Source of the DNA: Acholeplasmatales bacterium
GTDB lineage: Bacteria > Bacillota_I > Bacilli_A > Acholeplasmatales > Anaeroplasmataceae
Direction of reading: 5' to 3'
DNA length: 50,077 nucleotides
Assembly: GCA_017462645.1 (NCBI GenBank)
Contig: JAFTQR010000029.1
Location: forward strand, 1 to 50,077
Shown: in pieces, positions 25,408 to 34,849 of the stretch
Numbering within the stretch: the first letter of the stretch is position 1
Layout: the number at the start of each line of letters is the position of its first letter
The notes under the pieces: generated by a model
What the model saw: the letters and a program-made list of their open reading frames with translations, nothing else
What the model was told of the DNA's origin: nothing
Databases searched by the model: none
Position numbers and translations under genes: made by a program

Positions 25408-26718
25408 TTATTCATCTGTTTCATTAAATCCTACATATTTAGTTGCAGGTCTAATAATCTTATTACAGTATAATAGATTTTCAATATTATGACAAATCCA
25501 TCCAACAATTCTAGCTGTTGCAAAAATAGGGATGAATAAATCTCTTGGTATATTAAGCATTTCATAGATTAATCCAGAATAAAAATCTACATTAGCACAG
25601 CTCTTAATACCACGCTTCTTTTCTAATGCCTTTAAAGCTAATTGTTCGAATCTATAATAGAACTCAAACTTCTTAGGATCCTTTTCTGAAGCAAGCTTTT
25701 TAGCTTCCTCTCTTAAAACCTCACATCTTGGATCAGATAAGGTATATATAGCATGACCCATACCATAAATAAGACCTGTGTTATCAAAGTATTCCTTATT
25801 TAATAGCTTAGCAATAATTTCATTTAATTGATCATCTGTTGCATCCATACCTACATCATTAATAATTGTTTGCATCATATCTAATACAGCCATATTAGCT
25901 CCACCATGTCTAGGACCCTTTAATGATGCCATTGATGCAGCAATCATTGAATAGATATCAGTTAATGTTGAAGCAACAACCTTACCAACAAATGCTGAGT
26001 TATTTCCACCACCATGATCTGCATGGACTACTAATGCCATATCTAATGTTTTAGCCTCTAGTTCTGTGAATTTACCATCATTTCTTGATAAATAAAGAAT
26101 ATTTTCAGCTATAGAGAATTCCTTTTTAGGGAAATGAATATGTAATGAATCATGATCTAAATAATGTGTTTTAGCCTGTAATGAATAGCTTATTATTGCA
26201 GGCATTTTTGAGATTAATGATATACCCTTCTTAGTTAGCTCAAATGGTGAAATATCATCTGGATTTTCATCAAACGAATATAATGATAGAATTGAACGTG
26301 TAATATGATTCATTAAGGATTTAGATGGATTCTTTAGAATGATGTTTTCTAAAAAGCCTTCTGGTAAATCATAATTATCCTTTATTATTGAAGAGAACAT
26401 TTTAGATTCCTCTTCTGTAGGATAATGTCCATATAATAATAGGAAGCATGTATTTTCATAGTCATAACCATTACCATTCATTTTAGCAACCTTAGCTACA
26501 TCTATACCACGATAGTATAAATTACCCTCTTTAGGCATTTTTACATCATTTTCAACGTAATAACCAGATACCTCACTAACCTTAGTTAAGCCTACTAATA
26601 CACCTGTACCATTATCATTTCTTAATCCCTTTTTTACCTTATATTTATCATATAAGTTTATATCTATTGAACCATCCTTCAATAAATCATTATATTTATC
26701 TAATAGAAACTTTTCCAT
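25408..26718 (-). CDS. Citrate synthase
   Basis: Condenses acetyl-CoA and oxaloacetate to citrate. 436 residues; catalytic blocks HADHGGGNNS, GPRHGGANMAVLDMM and MGHAIYTLSDPR supply the active-site His and the substrate Arg. It belongs to the longer bacterial branch with an N-terminal helical domain (GVLVGLTKVSEVSGYY). The open frame begins at a GTG, 26727; ATG 26718 has AAGGGGTG with good spacing. Fifteen bases after aconitase, forming an acn-citrate synthase operon; with icd nearby this makes 2-oxoglutarate. Confidence 0.95.
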   Translation of the reverse strand: MEKFLLDKYNDLLKDGSIDINLYDKYKVKKGLRNDNGTGVLVGLTKVSEVSGYYVENDVKMPKEGNLYYRGIDVAKVAKMNGNGYDYENTCFLLLYGHYPTEEESKMFSSIIKDNYDLPEGFLENIILKNPSKSLMNHITRSILSLYSFDENPDDISPFELTKKGISLISKMPAIISYSLQAKTHYLDHDSLHIHFPKKEFSIAENILYLSRNDGKFTELEAKTLDMALVVHADHGGGNNSAFVGKVVASTLTDIYSMIAASMASLKGPRHGGANMAVLDMMQTIINDVGMDATDDQLNEIIAKLLNKEYFDNTGLIYGMGHAIYTLSDPRCEVLREEAKKLASEKDPKKFEFYYRFEQLALKALEKKRGIKSCANVDFYSGLIYEMLNIPRDLFIPIFATARIVGWICHNIENLLYCNKIIRPATKYVGFNETDE

Positions 26719-26733
26719 AAATAACACCCCTTA

Positions 26734-28599
26734 TTAGAAGGTATTTAATAAACCACCTACGCTAATTAAGCTATATTCCTCTTCTGTTAAATCACATGTA
26801 GTTTCATATGATTCACCCTTAGTTTTATTAACTACCTTAACATTTTCCTTATCAAAGCTTACCTCTATTTCATCTAATAGGTCAGCTTCAATAGCTATTT
26901 CAATTGGTAAAATACCAAAGTTAATTAAATTTTTCTTATGAATTCTTGCAAATGATGCAGCAATAACAGCCTTAATACCTAAATATCTAGGCGCAATAGC
27001 AGCATGCTCACGAGATGAGCCTTGACCATAATTTGAACCAGCCACAATAACACCAGCACCATTTTCTAAGCATCTCTTAGAGAAGTCCTCATCAATATTA
27101 GAGAATACAAATTCACTAATCTTTTCAATATTACTTCTATAAGGTAATACCTTAGCACCTGCAGGCATAATATGGTCAGTTGTAATATTGTCCTCTAAAG
27201 TAATCATTGCCTTTGCAGTAAAGCTATTACCTATTGGTGCAAACTTAGGAATTGGCTTAATGTTTGGACCCATTACAACCTCTGATGTAAATGTTGGCTT
27301 ATATAATAAGCTATCACATTTTGGATAATTAACATCTAATGAGAATTCATTTAATTCCATACCTAATGGTGATGAAACATAACCATTAACTGCTGATAAT
27401 GCAGCAACCTCAGGTGAAACTAAATAAACCTTTGCTGAATTTGTACCACTTCTACCATAGAAATTTCTATTGAATGTTCTTAATGATACAGCATCAGTTG
27501 CAGGAGATTGACCCATACCAATACATGGACCACATGCAGATTCTAAAATTCTAGCACCAGCCTCTAATAATACATCTAAAATACCATTTTTAGTAATCAT
27601 TTGTAATACCTGTTGAGATCCTGGAGCAATACCTAATGATACATCCTTATGAATCTTTTTACCCTTTAAAATAGAAGCAACCTTAACAAAATCATAATAA
27701 GATGAATTAGTACAGCTACCAATTAATACTTGATCTACCTTAATATCAGATAACTCAGATACAGGCTTAACTGCATCTGGTGAATTTGGACATGATGCAA
27801 CAGGAACTAATTCTGCTAAATCAATTTCAATATTTTCATCATATTCACAACCCTCATCTGCAGATAATTCAACATAATCCTCAGGTCTACCTTGTAAAGT
27901 TAAGAATTCTAATGTATTTTCATCAGATGGGAACACTGAAGATGTTGCGCCTAGCTCTGCGCCCATGTTACAAATTGTGGCACGCTCAGGAACCTGTAGG
28001 TTCTTTACACCCTCACCATAATATTCAATAACCTTATTAACTCCACCCTTAACTGTCATCTTGCCAATTAAGTAAATAATAATATCCTTAGCAGATACAC
28101 CAGGTCTTAGTTTGTTTAAAAGCTTAACACCTACTACCTTAGGTCTAACAATACTAAATGGCATACCAGCCATTGCACATGCAACATCTAATCCACCAGC
28201 ACCAATAGCTAATGCACCAACACCAGATGATGTAGGTGTATGTGAATCAGAGCCTAATAAAGTCTTACCAGGCTTTGCAAATCTTTCAAGGTTAACCTGA
28301 TGGCAAATACCATTACCAGCCTTTGAAAATACAATGCCATGCTTGTCAGCAACAGTTTGTAGGAACTTATGGTCGTCTGCATTCATAAAACCATTTTGTA
28401 ATGTATTATGGTCTACATAGCTTACTGATAATTCTGTCTTAACCTTATCAATTCCAAAGCTTAAAAACTCTAAATATGCCATTGTACCAGTAGCATCTTG
28501 AGTTAATGTATGATCAATTTTAATGCTCATCTTATTATTTTCTAAATCCTCAGAAACCTTATGAGCATCTAAAATCTTATAAGTTAATGTCTTTTTCAT
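26734..28599 (-). CDS. acn: Aconitate hydratase
   Basis: Citrate to isocitrate through a [4Fe-4S] cluster. 621 residues, the shorter monomeric type. Cluster ligands are in GSCTNSS and SACGPCIGMGQ. The C-terminal swivel domain has GSNYGQGSSREHAA and FARIHKKNLINFG. The frame extends to a TTG at 28614, but the ATG at 28599 has GGAGGG seven bases before it. First gene of the acn-citrate synthase-panE unit. An oxygen-sensitive cluster enzyme fits an anaerobe using this branch for glutamate supply. Confidence 0.94.
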   Translation of the reverse strand: MKKTLTYKILDAHKVSEDLENNKMSIKIDHTLTQDATGTMAYLEFLSFGIDKVKTELSVSYVDHNTLQNGFMNADDHKFLQTVADKHGIVFSKAGNGICHQVNLERFAKPGKTLLGSDSHTPTSSGVGALAIGAGGLDVACAMAGMPFSIVRPKVVGVKLLNKLRPGVSAKDIIIYLIGKMTVKGGVNKVIEYYGEGVKNLQVPERATICNMGAELGATSSVFPSDENTLEFLTLQGRPEDYVELSADEGCEYDENIEIDLAELVPVASCPNSPDAVKPVSELSDIKVDQVLIGSCTNSSYYDFVKVASILKGKKIHKDVSLGIAPGSQQVLQMITKNGILDVLLEAGARILESACGPCIGMGQSPATDAVSLRTFNRNFYGRSGTNSAKVYLVSPEVAALSAVNGYVSSPLGMELNEFSLDVNYPKCDSLLYKPTFTSEVVMGPNIKPIPKFAPIGNSFTAKAMITLEDNITTDHIMPAGAKVLPYRSNIEKISEFVFSNIDEDFSKRCLENGAGVIVAGSNYGQGSSREHAAIAPRYLGIKAVIAASFARIHKKNLINFGILPIEIAIEADLLDEIEVSFDKENVKVVNKTKGESYETTCDLTEEEYSLISVGGLLNTF

Positions 28600-28632
28600 T
28601 ATAATACCCTCCAAAAATTCGATATTTCGTAA

Positions 28633-28638
28633 ATTATA
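28633..28638 (-). promoter_or_regulatory. Extended -10 of acn
   Basis: TATGATATAAT on the minus strand, 34 bases before the ATG; no good -35. A weak cre-like site (12 of 14 in the minus orientation, GTAAAACGTTAACA) lies at 28687-28700. Confidence 0.55.
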
Positions 28639-28702
28639 TCATATTTTTAATAATATTTTAATATTATTTTCAAATTTAATTTAAAATGTTAACGTTTTAC
28701 AC

Positions 28703-28736
28703 TAGAAAAGACCTAACGTTTATAGTCAGGTCTTAT
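28703..28736. terminator. Terminator after tyrS
   Basis: AAGACCT and AGGTCTT pair, extended by AAC/GTC with a wobble. On the minus strand TTTTC follows; on the plus strand a seven-T run. Possibly bidirectional. Confidence 0.65.
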
Positions 28737-28740
28737 TTTT

Positions 28741-29961
28741 TTAATACTTAATTAATGCGTAAAGCTTTTTACCACGGCGTAAAACAATAAATTTACCCTC
28801 TATTGCTGCATCCTTAGATGTAACAAATGAATCATCAGTAACCTTATCACCATTAACTGATACAGCACCATTCTTAATAAATTCTCTTGCTTCTCTTTTT
28901 GATTTAGCAAGACCAGCCTCAATTAACGCATCAGCAAGTAATTGATTATTACCATTAATAGCTGGTAAATCATTAAAGCCCATTTCAATTTGCTTAGCTG
29001 TTAAAGCCTTAATATCACCATTAAATAATGCTTCACTAATCTTTACAGCCTCATCATATGCTTCGCTACCATGAAGGAATGTAATTACCTCACGAGCTAA
29101 AGCCTTATGAGCCTCTCTTAAATGAGGTGCTTCATTATTTTTAAGTTCTAACGCTTCAATTTCCTCTTTAGAAAGGAAAGTTAAAAACTTTAGATAATCA
29201 ATAACCTTAGAATCCTCTGAATTAATAAAGAATTGATACATTTCATATGCTGATGTTTTATTAATATCTAGCCAAATAGCCTTACCATTTGTTTTACCAA
29301 ACTTAGAGCCATCACTCTTTGTTAATAATGGCATTGTAAAACCATAAACCTCTTTACCTGATTTCCTTCTACATAATTCAATACCTGCAGTAATATTACC
29401 CCATTGGTCTTGTCCTGCAACCTGTAATGTTACATTTTTATTTTGGTTTAACCACCAGAAGTCTAATGCCTGCATGATCATATAAGAAAATTCAGTATAT
29501 GTTATACCTTGGTCTAATCTTCTAGCAACGATATCCTTATTTAGCATATAGTTAACATTAAAAAATTTACCAAAATCTCTTAAGAAATCAATGAAATTAA
29601 TATCCTTTGACCAATCAAAGTTATTAACAACCTCACAACCAAATAAATTTGTTAATTGGCTCTTTAAGCAATTAAAATTATGCTCTACAGTTTCTTTTGT
29701 AATCATTGGTCTTTCACTATCAGGCTTTGGGTCACCAATTAAGCCTGTTGCACCACCAACTAAAACAATAGGATTATGTCCAGCCTCTTTTAATCTCTTG
29801 CAGATTAAAAAGCTTGAAAAGTGACCTATATGTAAGCTATCTCCAGTTGGATCTGTTCCTATATAAAATGTCATTCCACCTGCATTTAATTTTTCTTTTA
29901 ATGATGGATCAGATACATCCTTAACTAATCCTCTCCATTCTAATTCTTCAAAAATACCCAT
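28741..29961 (-). CDS. tyrS: Tyrosyl-tRNA synthetase
   Basis: 406 residues, class I synthetase. The HIGH-type motif is HIGHFSS in the N-terminal half, preceded by YIGTDPTGDSLHIGH; the KMSKS equivalent is SDGSKFGKTNG (KFGKT). A C-terminal S4-like RNA-binding domain (about 345-406, AKSKREAREFIKNGAVSVNG) is present. Preceded by a T-box leader with a tyrosine specifier, so it is induced when tRNA-Tyr is uncharged. Downstream of ccpA, as in several Bacilli. Confidence 0.97.
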   Translation of the reverse strand: MGIFEELEWRGLVKDVSDPSLKEKLNAGGMTFYIGTDPTGDSLHIGHFSSFLICKRLKEAGHNPIVLVGGATGLIGDPKPDSERPMITKETVEHNFNCLKSQLTNLFGCEVVNNFDWSKDINFIDFLRDFGKFFNVNYMLNKDIVARRLDQGITYTEFSYMIMQALDFWWLNQNKNVTLQVAGQDQWGNITAGIELCRRKSGKEVYGFTMPLLTKSDGSKFGKTNGKAIWLDINKTSAYEMYQFFINSEDSKVIDYLKFLTFLSKEEIEALELKNNEAPHLREAHKALAREVITFLHGSEAYDEAVKISEALFNGDIKALTAKQIEMGFNDLPAINGNNQLLADALIEAGLAKSKREAREFIKNGAVSVNGDKVTDDSFVTSKDAAIEGKFIVLRRGKKLYALIKY

Positions 29962-29984
29962 ATTTCTTCTCTCCTTTTTTAAAA

Positions 29985-30014
29985 ATATAAAAGTCCTTAG
30001 ATTTCTCTAAGGAC
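29985..30014 (-). terminator. T-box terminator of tyrS
   Basis: GTCCTTAGA (29993-30001) pairs with TCTAAGGAC (30006-30014); TTTTATATTTTT follows. Part of the arm next to the T-box sequence would be sequestered by the antiterminator. Confidence 0.85.
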
Positions 30015-30160
30015 GAATTATCGCGGTACCACCTTAGTTCCACATTAAAAATGTAGCACTTTAAAAATAGTTTTCTCATAGATTGTAATTCATATTTTAA
30101 TTTGTACCTATTTCCACCAAGCATAGGCTCTCTAAAACAAAATTTAAAATACTACTAGGT
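29985..30160 (-). promoter_or_regulatory. T-box riboswitch, tyrosine
   Basis: On the minus strand the T-box proper AAGGTGGTACCGCG lies at about 30022-30035, with the terminator right after it. Stem I has AGAGAGC, the distal GGTGGAAATAGG element and, in GAATTACAATC, a UAC tyrosine specifier that fits the downstream tyrS. The start of the transcript is not resolved; no clear promoter is seen between the ccpA stop and the leader. Confidence 0.93.
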
Positions 30161-30177
30161 TCTAATCATCGAAATAT

Positions 30178-31170
30178 TTAATTAGATTCACGCTTTACTA
30201 TACTATAAGGTAATACAACCTTACTTTCAGTAACCTCTTGTTGCTGCATATACTTAGTTAATAATCTCATAGATACAGCACCTATATCATACACCGGAGT
30301 ATCTACACATGTCAAGGTTGGACGTGATAAAATTGCATATTTTGTGTTTTGTAAACCTACTACTGAGATATCCTTAGGAATAGATAATCCATTTCTAATA
30401 GCAATATTCATAAAGCTTACAGCAATACTATCTCTAACAGAAATAATAGAGTCAACCTTATTATTCTTTAAAAACTCCTCAAAATGCAAGCTATTAACAG
30501 TAACATCACCACTAGTTCTAAAAATTAATGGCTCTAAGCCTGCCTCAGTCATAGCCTTTCTATATCCAATACCCTTATGAACATTAATTGTATATCTTCT
30601 TACTGTAGTAACAAAATAAACATTCTTCTTACCAGCAGCTAATAGCTCCTTAGTAATTTCATAAGTTGCCTTTTCATAATCAATACTTACAGATGGAACA
30701 GAATCATCCTCATAAATAACATTACATAGAACAACAGGGATTTGTGCATCCTTAATATAGTTCATAACCATATTCATTTGTTCCTTATCTAATTCATCAT
30801 TTAAGAATAAAATACCATCAACCTGCTCAGCTACAACAGCACGCATAGTTTCCTTAATATCTTCGCCTTCACTCATACTAAAAAGCTTAACTGCATAGTC
30901 ATACTTCTTAGCTATATCAATAATACCACCTAGTAATTGTGATGTTGAAGCTCTAGAAACATCAGCCATAACAACACCTACAGTAGTTGACTTTCTACTT
31001 GCTAGCCCTCTTGCGATTGCGTTAGGGCGATAACCAAGCTCTTTGATAACCCTTAAAACTCTTTCTCTTGTTTCAGGATTAACCTTTTCAGGATTATTCA
31101 TTACACGACTGACAGTCGCTAAAGAGACCTTAGCCGCACCAGCTACATCATAAATTGTTGTATTAGCCAT
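30178..31170 (-). CDS. ccpA: CcpA-like LacI-family regulator
   Basis: 330 residues. Helix-turn-helix in TIYDVAGAAKVSLATVSRVM (about 4-23), hinge GYRPNAIARGLASRK, then a periplasmic-binding-type core with YDIGAVSMRLLTKYM near the C-terminus. The hinge and this last block are characteristic of CcpA rather than of sugar-specific LacI repressors. It would act with HPr-Ser-P at cre sites. ATG 31170 has GAGGTG with six-base spacing; the frame extends to GTG 31179. Neighbours tyrS and murC match Bacillus gene order around ccpA. A cre-like site upstream suggests autoregulation. Confidence 0.88.
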   Translation of the reverse strand: MANTTIYDVAGAAKVSLATVSRVMNNPEKVNPETRERVLRVIKELGYRPNAIARGLASRKSTTVGVVMADVSRASTSQLLGGIIDIAKKYDYAVKLFSMSEGEDIKETMRAVVAEQVDGILFLNDELDKEQMNMVMNYIKDAQIPVVLCNVIYEDDSVPSVSIDYEKATYEITKELLAAGKKNVYFVTTVRRYTINVHKGIGYRKAMTEAGLEPLIFRTSGDVTVNSLHFEEFLKNNKVDSIISVRDSIAVSFMNIAIRNGLSIPKDISVVGLQNTKYAILSRPTLTCVDTPVYDIGAVSMRLLTKYMQQQEVTESKVVLPYSIVKRESN

Positions 31171-31195
31171 TGTACTCACCTCACAAATTTACCCT

Positions 31196-31224
31196 ATTAT
31201 AACATACTATGAAAATATTTTCAA
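31196..31224 (-). promoter_or_regulatory. Promoter of ccpA
   Basis: TTGAAA (31219-31224), 17 bases, TATAAT (31196-31201), extended TGT. Confidence 0.8.
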
Positions 31225-31243
31225 TAAATTTTCATTAAATTTA

Positions 31244-31257
31244 TGAAATCGTTTTTA
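31244..31257. promoter_or_regulatory. cre-like site upstream of ccpA
   Basis: TGAAATCGTTTTTA matches 13 of 14 positions of TGWAANCGNTNWCA. It lies about 20 bases upstream of the -35, a position compatible with activation. Confidence 0.6.
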
Positions 31258-31279
31258 TATAGAGTATCACTTGATATTT

Positions 31280-32515
31280 TTAATTTCTAAACACCTTCAA
31301 AAATACTTCATTTATATCACCAGCACCTAAAAAAGCATAAATCTGATTATCATTTATAATTCTCTTAATAAAGGATTCATTTATTCTTTTATATCCCCAA
31401 TACTCATATATTTGATTTTCTAATGCTATATTTTTAATTTCTCTAACACTTGTAAATATAGGCAATAAATAAACATCATCAAATAAGGATAATGCTTTTT
31501 TAAATTCATCCTTTAATCCTATACTCCTTGATAAGGTATGAGGCTCAAAAATACAATTAATTTTATAATTTGGATATTTTAGCCTTAAGGTGTCATGCAC
31601 ACATTCTATTTCCTTCGGATGGTGAGCATAATCATGAATTAATATTGATTTATTATATTCCTTTGTTTCTAGCCTTCTTTTTGGAAGAACAAAATCCTTA
31701 ATTTTTTCTCTTGTAATATCACTACTAATTCCTAAATACTTAGAGGCTAATAAAGCACCAACAAAATCATATACATAATGTATTCCTAGTGTAGGAATAG
31801 TATATTCCTCACCTAATAAATACACCCTTGTTTTATCATTTATTATTTCTGATTTAAACCTAATATCATTATTTTCATTCATTCCATATAAAATCATATT
31901 TTTAGTATTTATTTTAAGAATATTATCATCATCACCATTCGCAATAACTAAGTTAGAATTAGATATAAATTCTTTAAATGATTTAATATATTCATCCTCG
32001 TTTTTAAAAAAATCAGGGTGATCATAATCTATATTTAATAATATAGCTATATTAGGCTTATAGCTTAAAAAGGTATTTCTATATTCGCATGCCTCCAAAA
32101 TAAATACATTATTATTTCCGCCCTTACCACTTCCATCACCTATAATATAGCTAGATTTTTCACATAAATGAGCCAGCATTTTTGTGGTTGTAGTTTTACC
32201 ATGACTTCCTGATACAGTAATAATCTTATAATTAGAAAAATAGCTATTTAAAAAATCAGGATATGTATAATAGCTCAAACCATCTTTTATAATTTTATTT
32301 GTGGCATTATGATTTATATATGCATTACCTATTATATAAATATAATCCTTATTAAAGGGAATATTATCTAAACTATCTATTTTTACATTAAGTCCATCCT
32401 CTGTATAATAATGCCTTAATTCATCAGCTCCTGTTACATTATGACCATCATCTAATAATACCTTAGCAAGAGCGCTCATCCCACTACCCTTTATACCAAT
32501 CAAATAATAATACAT
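31280..32515 (-). CDS. murC: UDP-N-acetylmuramate-L-alanine ligase
   Basis: ATP-dependent addition of L-Ala to UDP-MurNAc, in peptidoglycan synthesis. 411 residues, about 30 fewer than usual. N-terminal Rossmann-like motif GIKGSGMSALAKVL, ATP loop SGSHGKTTTTKM, DYDHPDFF, and EPHTLSRS in the third domain. The ligase order and MurC-type N-terminus separate it from MurD/E/F, though Mpl-like enzymes share these motifs. Presence implies a cell wall. No clear terminator follows before the ccpA region; the SD is AGGTGA. Confidence 0.92.
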   Translation of the reverse strand: MYYYLIGIKGSGMSALAKVLLDDGHNVTGADELRHYYTEDGLNVKIDSLDNIPFNKDYIYIIGNAYINHNATNKIIKDGLSYYTYPDFLNSYFSNYKIITVSGSHGKTTTTKMLAHLCEKSSYIIGDGSGKGGNNNVFILEACEYRNTFLSYKPNIAILLNIDYDHPDFFKNEDEYIKSFKEFISNSNLVIANGDDDNILKINTKNMILYGMNENNDIRFKSEIINDKTRVYLLGEEYTIPTLGIHYVYDFVGALLASKYLGISSDITREKIKDFVLPKRRLETKEYNKSILIHDYAHHPKEIECVHDTLRLKYPNYKINCIFEPHTLSRSIGLKDEFKKALSLFDDVYLLPIFTSVREIKNIALENQIYEYWGYKRINESFIKRIINDNQIYAFLGAGDINEVFLKVFRN

Positions 32516-32562
32516 ATAAATATCACCTAATTAAATTATATGTATCAATTTATATAAAAATG

Positions 32563-32587
32563 CAAAAGGGATATCGTTTGATATCCC
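32563..32587 (-). terminator. Terminator after the ABC-2 transporter
   Basis: GGGATATC (32568-32575) pairs with GATATCCC (32580-32587); TTTTGCATTTTT follows on the minus strand. Confidence 0.75.
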
Positions 32588-32593
32588 TAATCA

Positions 32594-33493
32594 TTATTTC
32601 TTTATTTTCTTTTTAGATAGAACATTCATTAAAACAAATATTACAATTAATATTACTACTGTAGCTATAAGCATAATCATACATACGCTATTATCTATAG
32701 TATTATCATATATTTGAAGCTTACCATCAAAAACTGTTGTTATTTCATCAATAACCTCATCAGGTATGCCTTGATTTCTCATTTCCTCAAATGGTCCATC
32801 CATAAAATGGCTATGAAGCAATGTAGTTCCATATGAGCTAGGTAATATTGATAAAATATTTCTTAGTCCCTTACTGAATTGACTCATAGGCATATATGCA
32901 CCACATATGAATCCATAGCAAGAGCTTATTAAAGCACTAACAGCTGATAATTGACCCTGAGTAGATAAGAAATAATTTATTATTGATGATAATGCTGTAC
33001 CAAATAATGCTAGCAATAAAACATCTAATATTATTAAAATAATATCTACAAATGAAAGATAAAATCCAACTATACCTAAATATATAAAGGCTATTATTAA
33101 TGCTGTATAGCATATAATTAGAGTTATTATAGCTGATGAAATAAAATAGCTAATAGCTAATTTTGATTTCTTTACTGGAGAAATTGTAAAGTCAGCTATA
33201 ACACCTAAATATTTATCCTGTATCATAATTAAATTAGAACAAAAGGCTACTGTAACACAGCTTACAGCTAATAAGCTAGAAAATAACCAACCACCAACAA
33301 AGCCTTCAATTAGCTTATCATCTAGCTTAAAATCGCCTAATACAGAATTAATAGAATCTCTATAAACATTACCTAAAAAGGTAACAAATAATACTATTAA
33401 TATAATAGGAGTAATCATAGATGATAAAAACATACCTTTATCTCTAAAGAATAGCTTTACATTTCTCTTAACTAAATTCATAACTATTTTCAT
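32594..33493 (-). CDS. ABC-2 type transporter permease
   Basis: 299 residues with six predicted membrane helices in the ABC-2 pattern: an N-terminal helix after KLFFRDKGMF, a short extracytoplasmic region, four central helices and a last one before the KKKIKK tail. A region of about 40 charged residues (near 215-260) lies outside before the last helix. Starts in a TAATG overlap with the ATPase gene, so the pair forms one exporter; substrate unknown (drug, lipid or polysaccharide are typical). SD GGAGGTG. Confidence 0.88.
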   Translation of the reverse strand: MKIVMNLVKRNVKLFFRDKGMFLSSMITPIILIVLFVTFLGNVYRDSINSVLGDFKLDDKLIEGFVGGWLFSSLLAVSCVTVAFCSNLIMIQDKYLGVIADFTISPVKKSKLAISYFISSAIITLIICYTALIIAFIYLGIVGFYLSFVDIILIILDVLLLALFGTALSSIINYFLSTQGQLSAVSALISSCYGFICGAYMPMSQFSKGLRNILSILPSSYGTTLLHSHFMDGPFEEMRNQGIPDEVIDEITTVFDGKLQIYDNTIDNSVCMIMLIATVVILIVIFVLMNVLSKKKIKK

Positions 33494-34404
33494 TATGCCT
33501 CACCTCCTGGTAAATTCTTACCTGTTACAGCAAGGAATACATCATCCATTTTACCCTTAATTATTTCATAATCCTTAAATAGATCAGGATGATTAATAAT
33601 CAATTTAGTAGCATCTGCAGTATTAGAAACCTCTATTTTAAAATAGTTTTTCACCTTAAGATAATTCAAATTAAGAGTTTTTATTTCCTCTTCATCACAA
33701 TTATATATAATAATAGAATCATTAGTATATTGATTTTTCAAATCTAAAGGTGTACCTTCAGCTACTATATTACCCTTATCTAAAATAACAACATAATCAG
33801 AATCAACTACCTCCTCCATATAATGGGTAGTTAGGAATACTGTTAATCCCTCATTAATTCTTAAATTATTAATTACATTCCAAACAATTTTTCTTGTTTG
33901 TGGATCTAGACCTGTTGTTGGTTCATCTAATATTAATATTTTTGGATTATGTATTAAAGCTCTTGCGATATCAACTCTTCTTTTTTGACCACCTGAAAGC
34001 TTACCTACTCTTCTATTTAAAATCTCATCTAAATCTAATAGTTTAGATAATTCAGATAATCTATTTTTATAATCAGCACCATGTATATTATATAATCCTG
34101 CACGATATTTTAAATTATCATTAACAGATAATTCCTTATCTAAGACTGAGCTTTGAAATACAACACCTATTTCATTCTTTATTAAATTCATTTTTTCATC
34201 TATATTCATAGAATCAATTATAACGGTTCCATTATCCTTTGATAATAAGCCACACATTATATTAATAGTTGTACTTTTACCAGCTCCATTTTCTCCTAAA
34301 AAAGCAAAAAATTCACCTTTTTTAACCTTAAAGCTAATATCAGAAACAGCTTTAACATCATTATAGCTTTTACTTAAATTTTTTATTTCAATAATATTTT
34401 CCAA
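33493..34404 (-). CDS. ABC transporter ATPase, DrrA/CcmA-like
   Basis: 303 residues. Walker A GENGAGKST, signature KLSGGQKRRVDIARAL, Walker B ILILDEPTTGLD and H-loop TTHYMEE, followed by a C-terminal extension of about 85 residues usual in drug/antibiotic exporters of the DrrA type. The frame opens at TTG 34425, but AGAGGGTGA lies six bases before the TTG at 34404, giving MENIIEIKNLSKSY, the normal beginning for this family. Partner of the ABC-2 permease that follows. Confidence 0.9.
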   Translation of the reverse strand: MENIIEIKNLSKSYNDVKAVSDISFKVKKGEFFAFLGENGAGKSTTINIMCGLLSKDNGTVIIDSMNIDEKMNLIKNEIGVVFQSSVLDKELSVNDNLKYRAGLYNIHGADYKNRLSELSKLLDLDEILNRRVGKLSGGQKRRVDIARALIHNPKILILDEPTTGLDPQTRKIVWNVINNLRINEGLTVFLTTHYMEEVVDSDYVVILDKGNIVAEGTPLDLKNQYTNDSIIIYNCDEEEIKTLNLNYLKVKNYFKIEVSNTADATKLIINHPDLFKDYEIIKGKMDDVFLAVTGKNLPGGEA

Positions 34405-34429
34405 ACTAATCACCCTCTTAAACAATATG

Positions 34430-34435
34430 ATTATA
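34430..34435 (-). promoter_or_regulatory. Extended -10 of the ABC-2 operon
   Basis: TGTGCTATAAT on the minus strand, right after the rplS terminator; leader about 20 bases. Confidence 0.55.
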
Positions 34436-34449
34436 GCACATAATATAAA

Positions 34450-34486
34450 AAAAGAAAAAGAAAAAGGTCAGTAAACTGACCTTTTA
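34450..34486 (-). terminator. Terminator after rplS
   Basis: AAGGTCAGT (34464-34472) pairs with ACTGACCTT (34475-34483); TTTCTTTTTCTTTTTTT follows on the minus strand. Confidence 0.85.
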
Positions 34487-34488
34487 AA

Positions 34489-34845
34489 TTATCGACGTTC
34501 CTTAATACGAGCAGCCTTAGCAGAAAGTGTACGGATGTAGAATAACTTAGCTCTACGAACTTTACCTTTTCTAAGTACTTCGATACGGTCGATGCTAGGT
34601 GAATGAACAGGGAAAGTACGTTCAACACCAATACCGTAAGAGATCTTTCTAACAGTAAATGTCTCAGACACACCAGCACCTTGACGCTTAATAACTAAGC
34701 CTTCAAATACTTGGATACGATGATTATTACCTTCAGTGATCTTTACGTAAACCTTTACAGTATCACCAGCACGGAAGCTTGGACGATCTTGTAAATATTC
34801 AGCAGTAATTTCATTAATTAATGCTTGACCCTTTGCGTTTGCCAT
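34489..34845 (-). CDS. rplS: Ribosomal protein L19
   Basis: 118 residues of normal length, with [46 protein letters not shown] and [11 protein letters not shown], all family hallmarks. Located at the 30S-50S interface. Transcribed alone, with its own promoter, a leader that may be an L19 autoregulatory element, and a strong terminator. The usual partners rimM and trmD are absent from the immediate neighbourhood. SD AAAGGAG. Confidence 0.98.
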   Translation of the reverse strand: MANAKGQALINEITAEYLQDRPSFRAGDTVKVYVKITEGNNHRIQVFEGLVIKRQGAGVSETFTVRKISYGIGVERTFPVHSPSIDRIEVLRKGKVRRAKLFYIRTLSAKAARIKERR

Positions 34846-34849
34846 AGTA

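Noticed and set aside
34431-34679. 82-aa frame after rplS
   Set aside because: It lies in another frame inside rplS and its terminator, is low-complexity at the end, and has no SD; a shadow.
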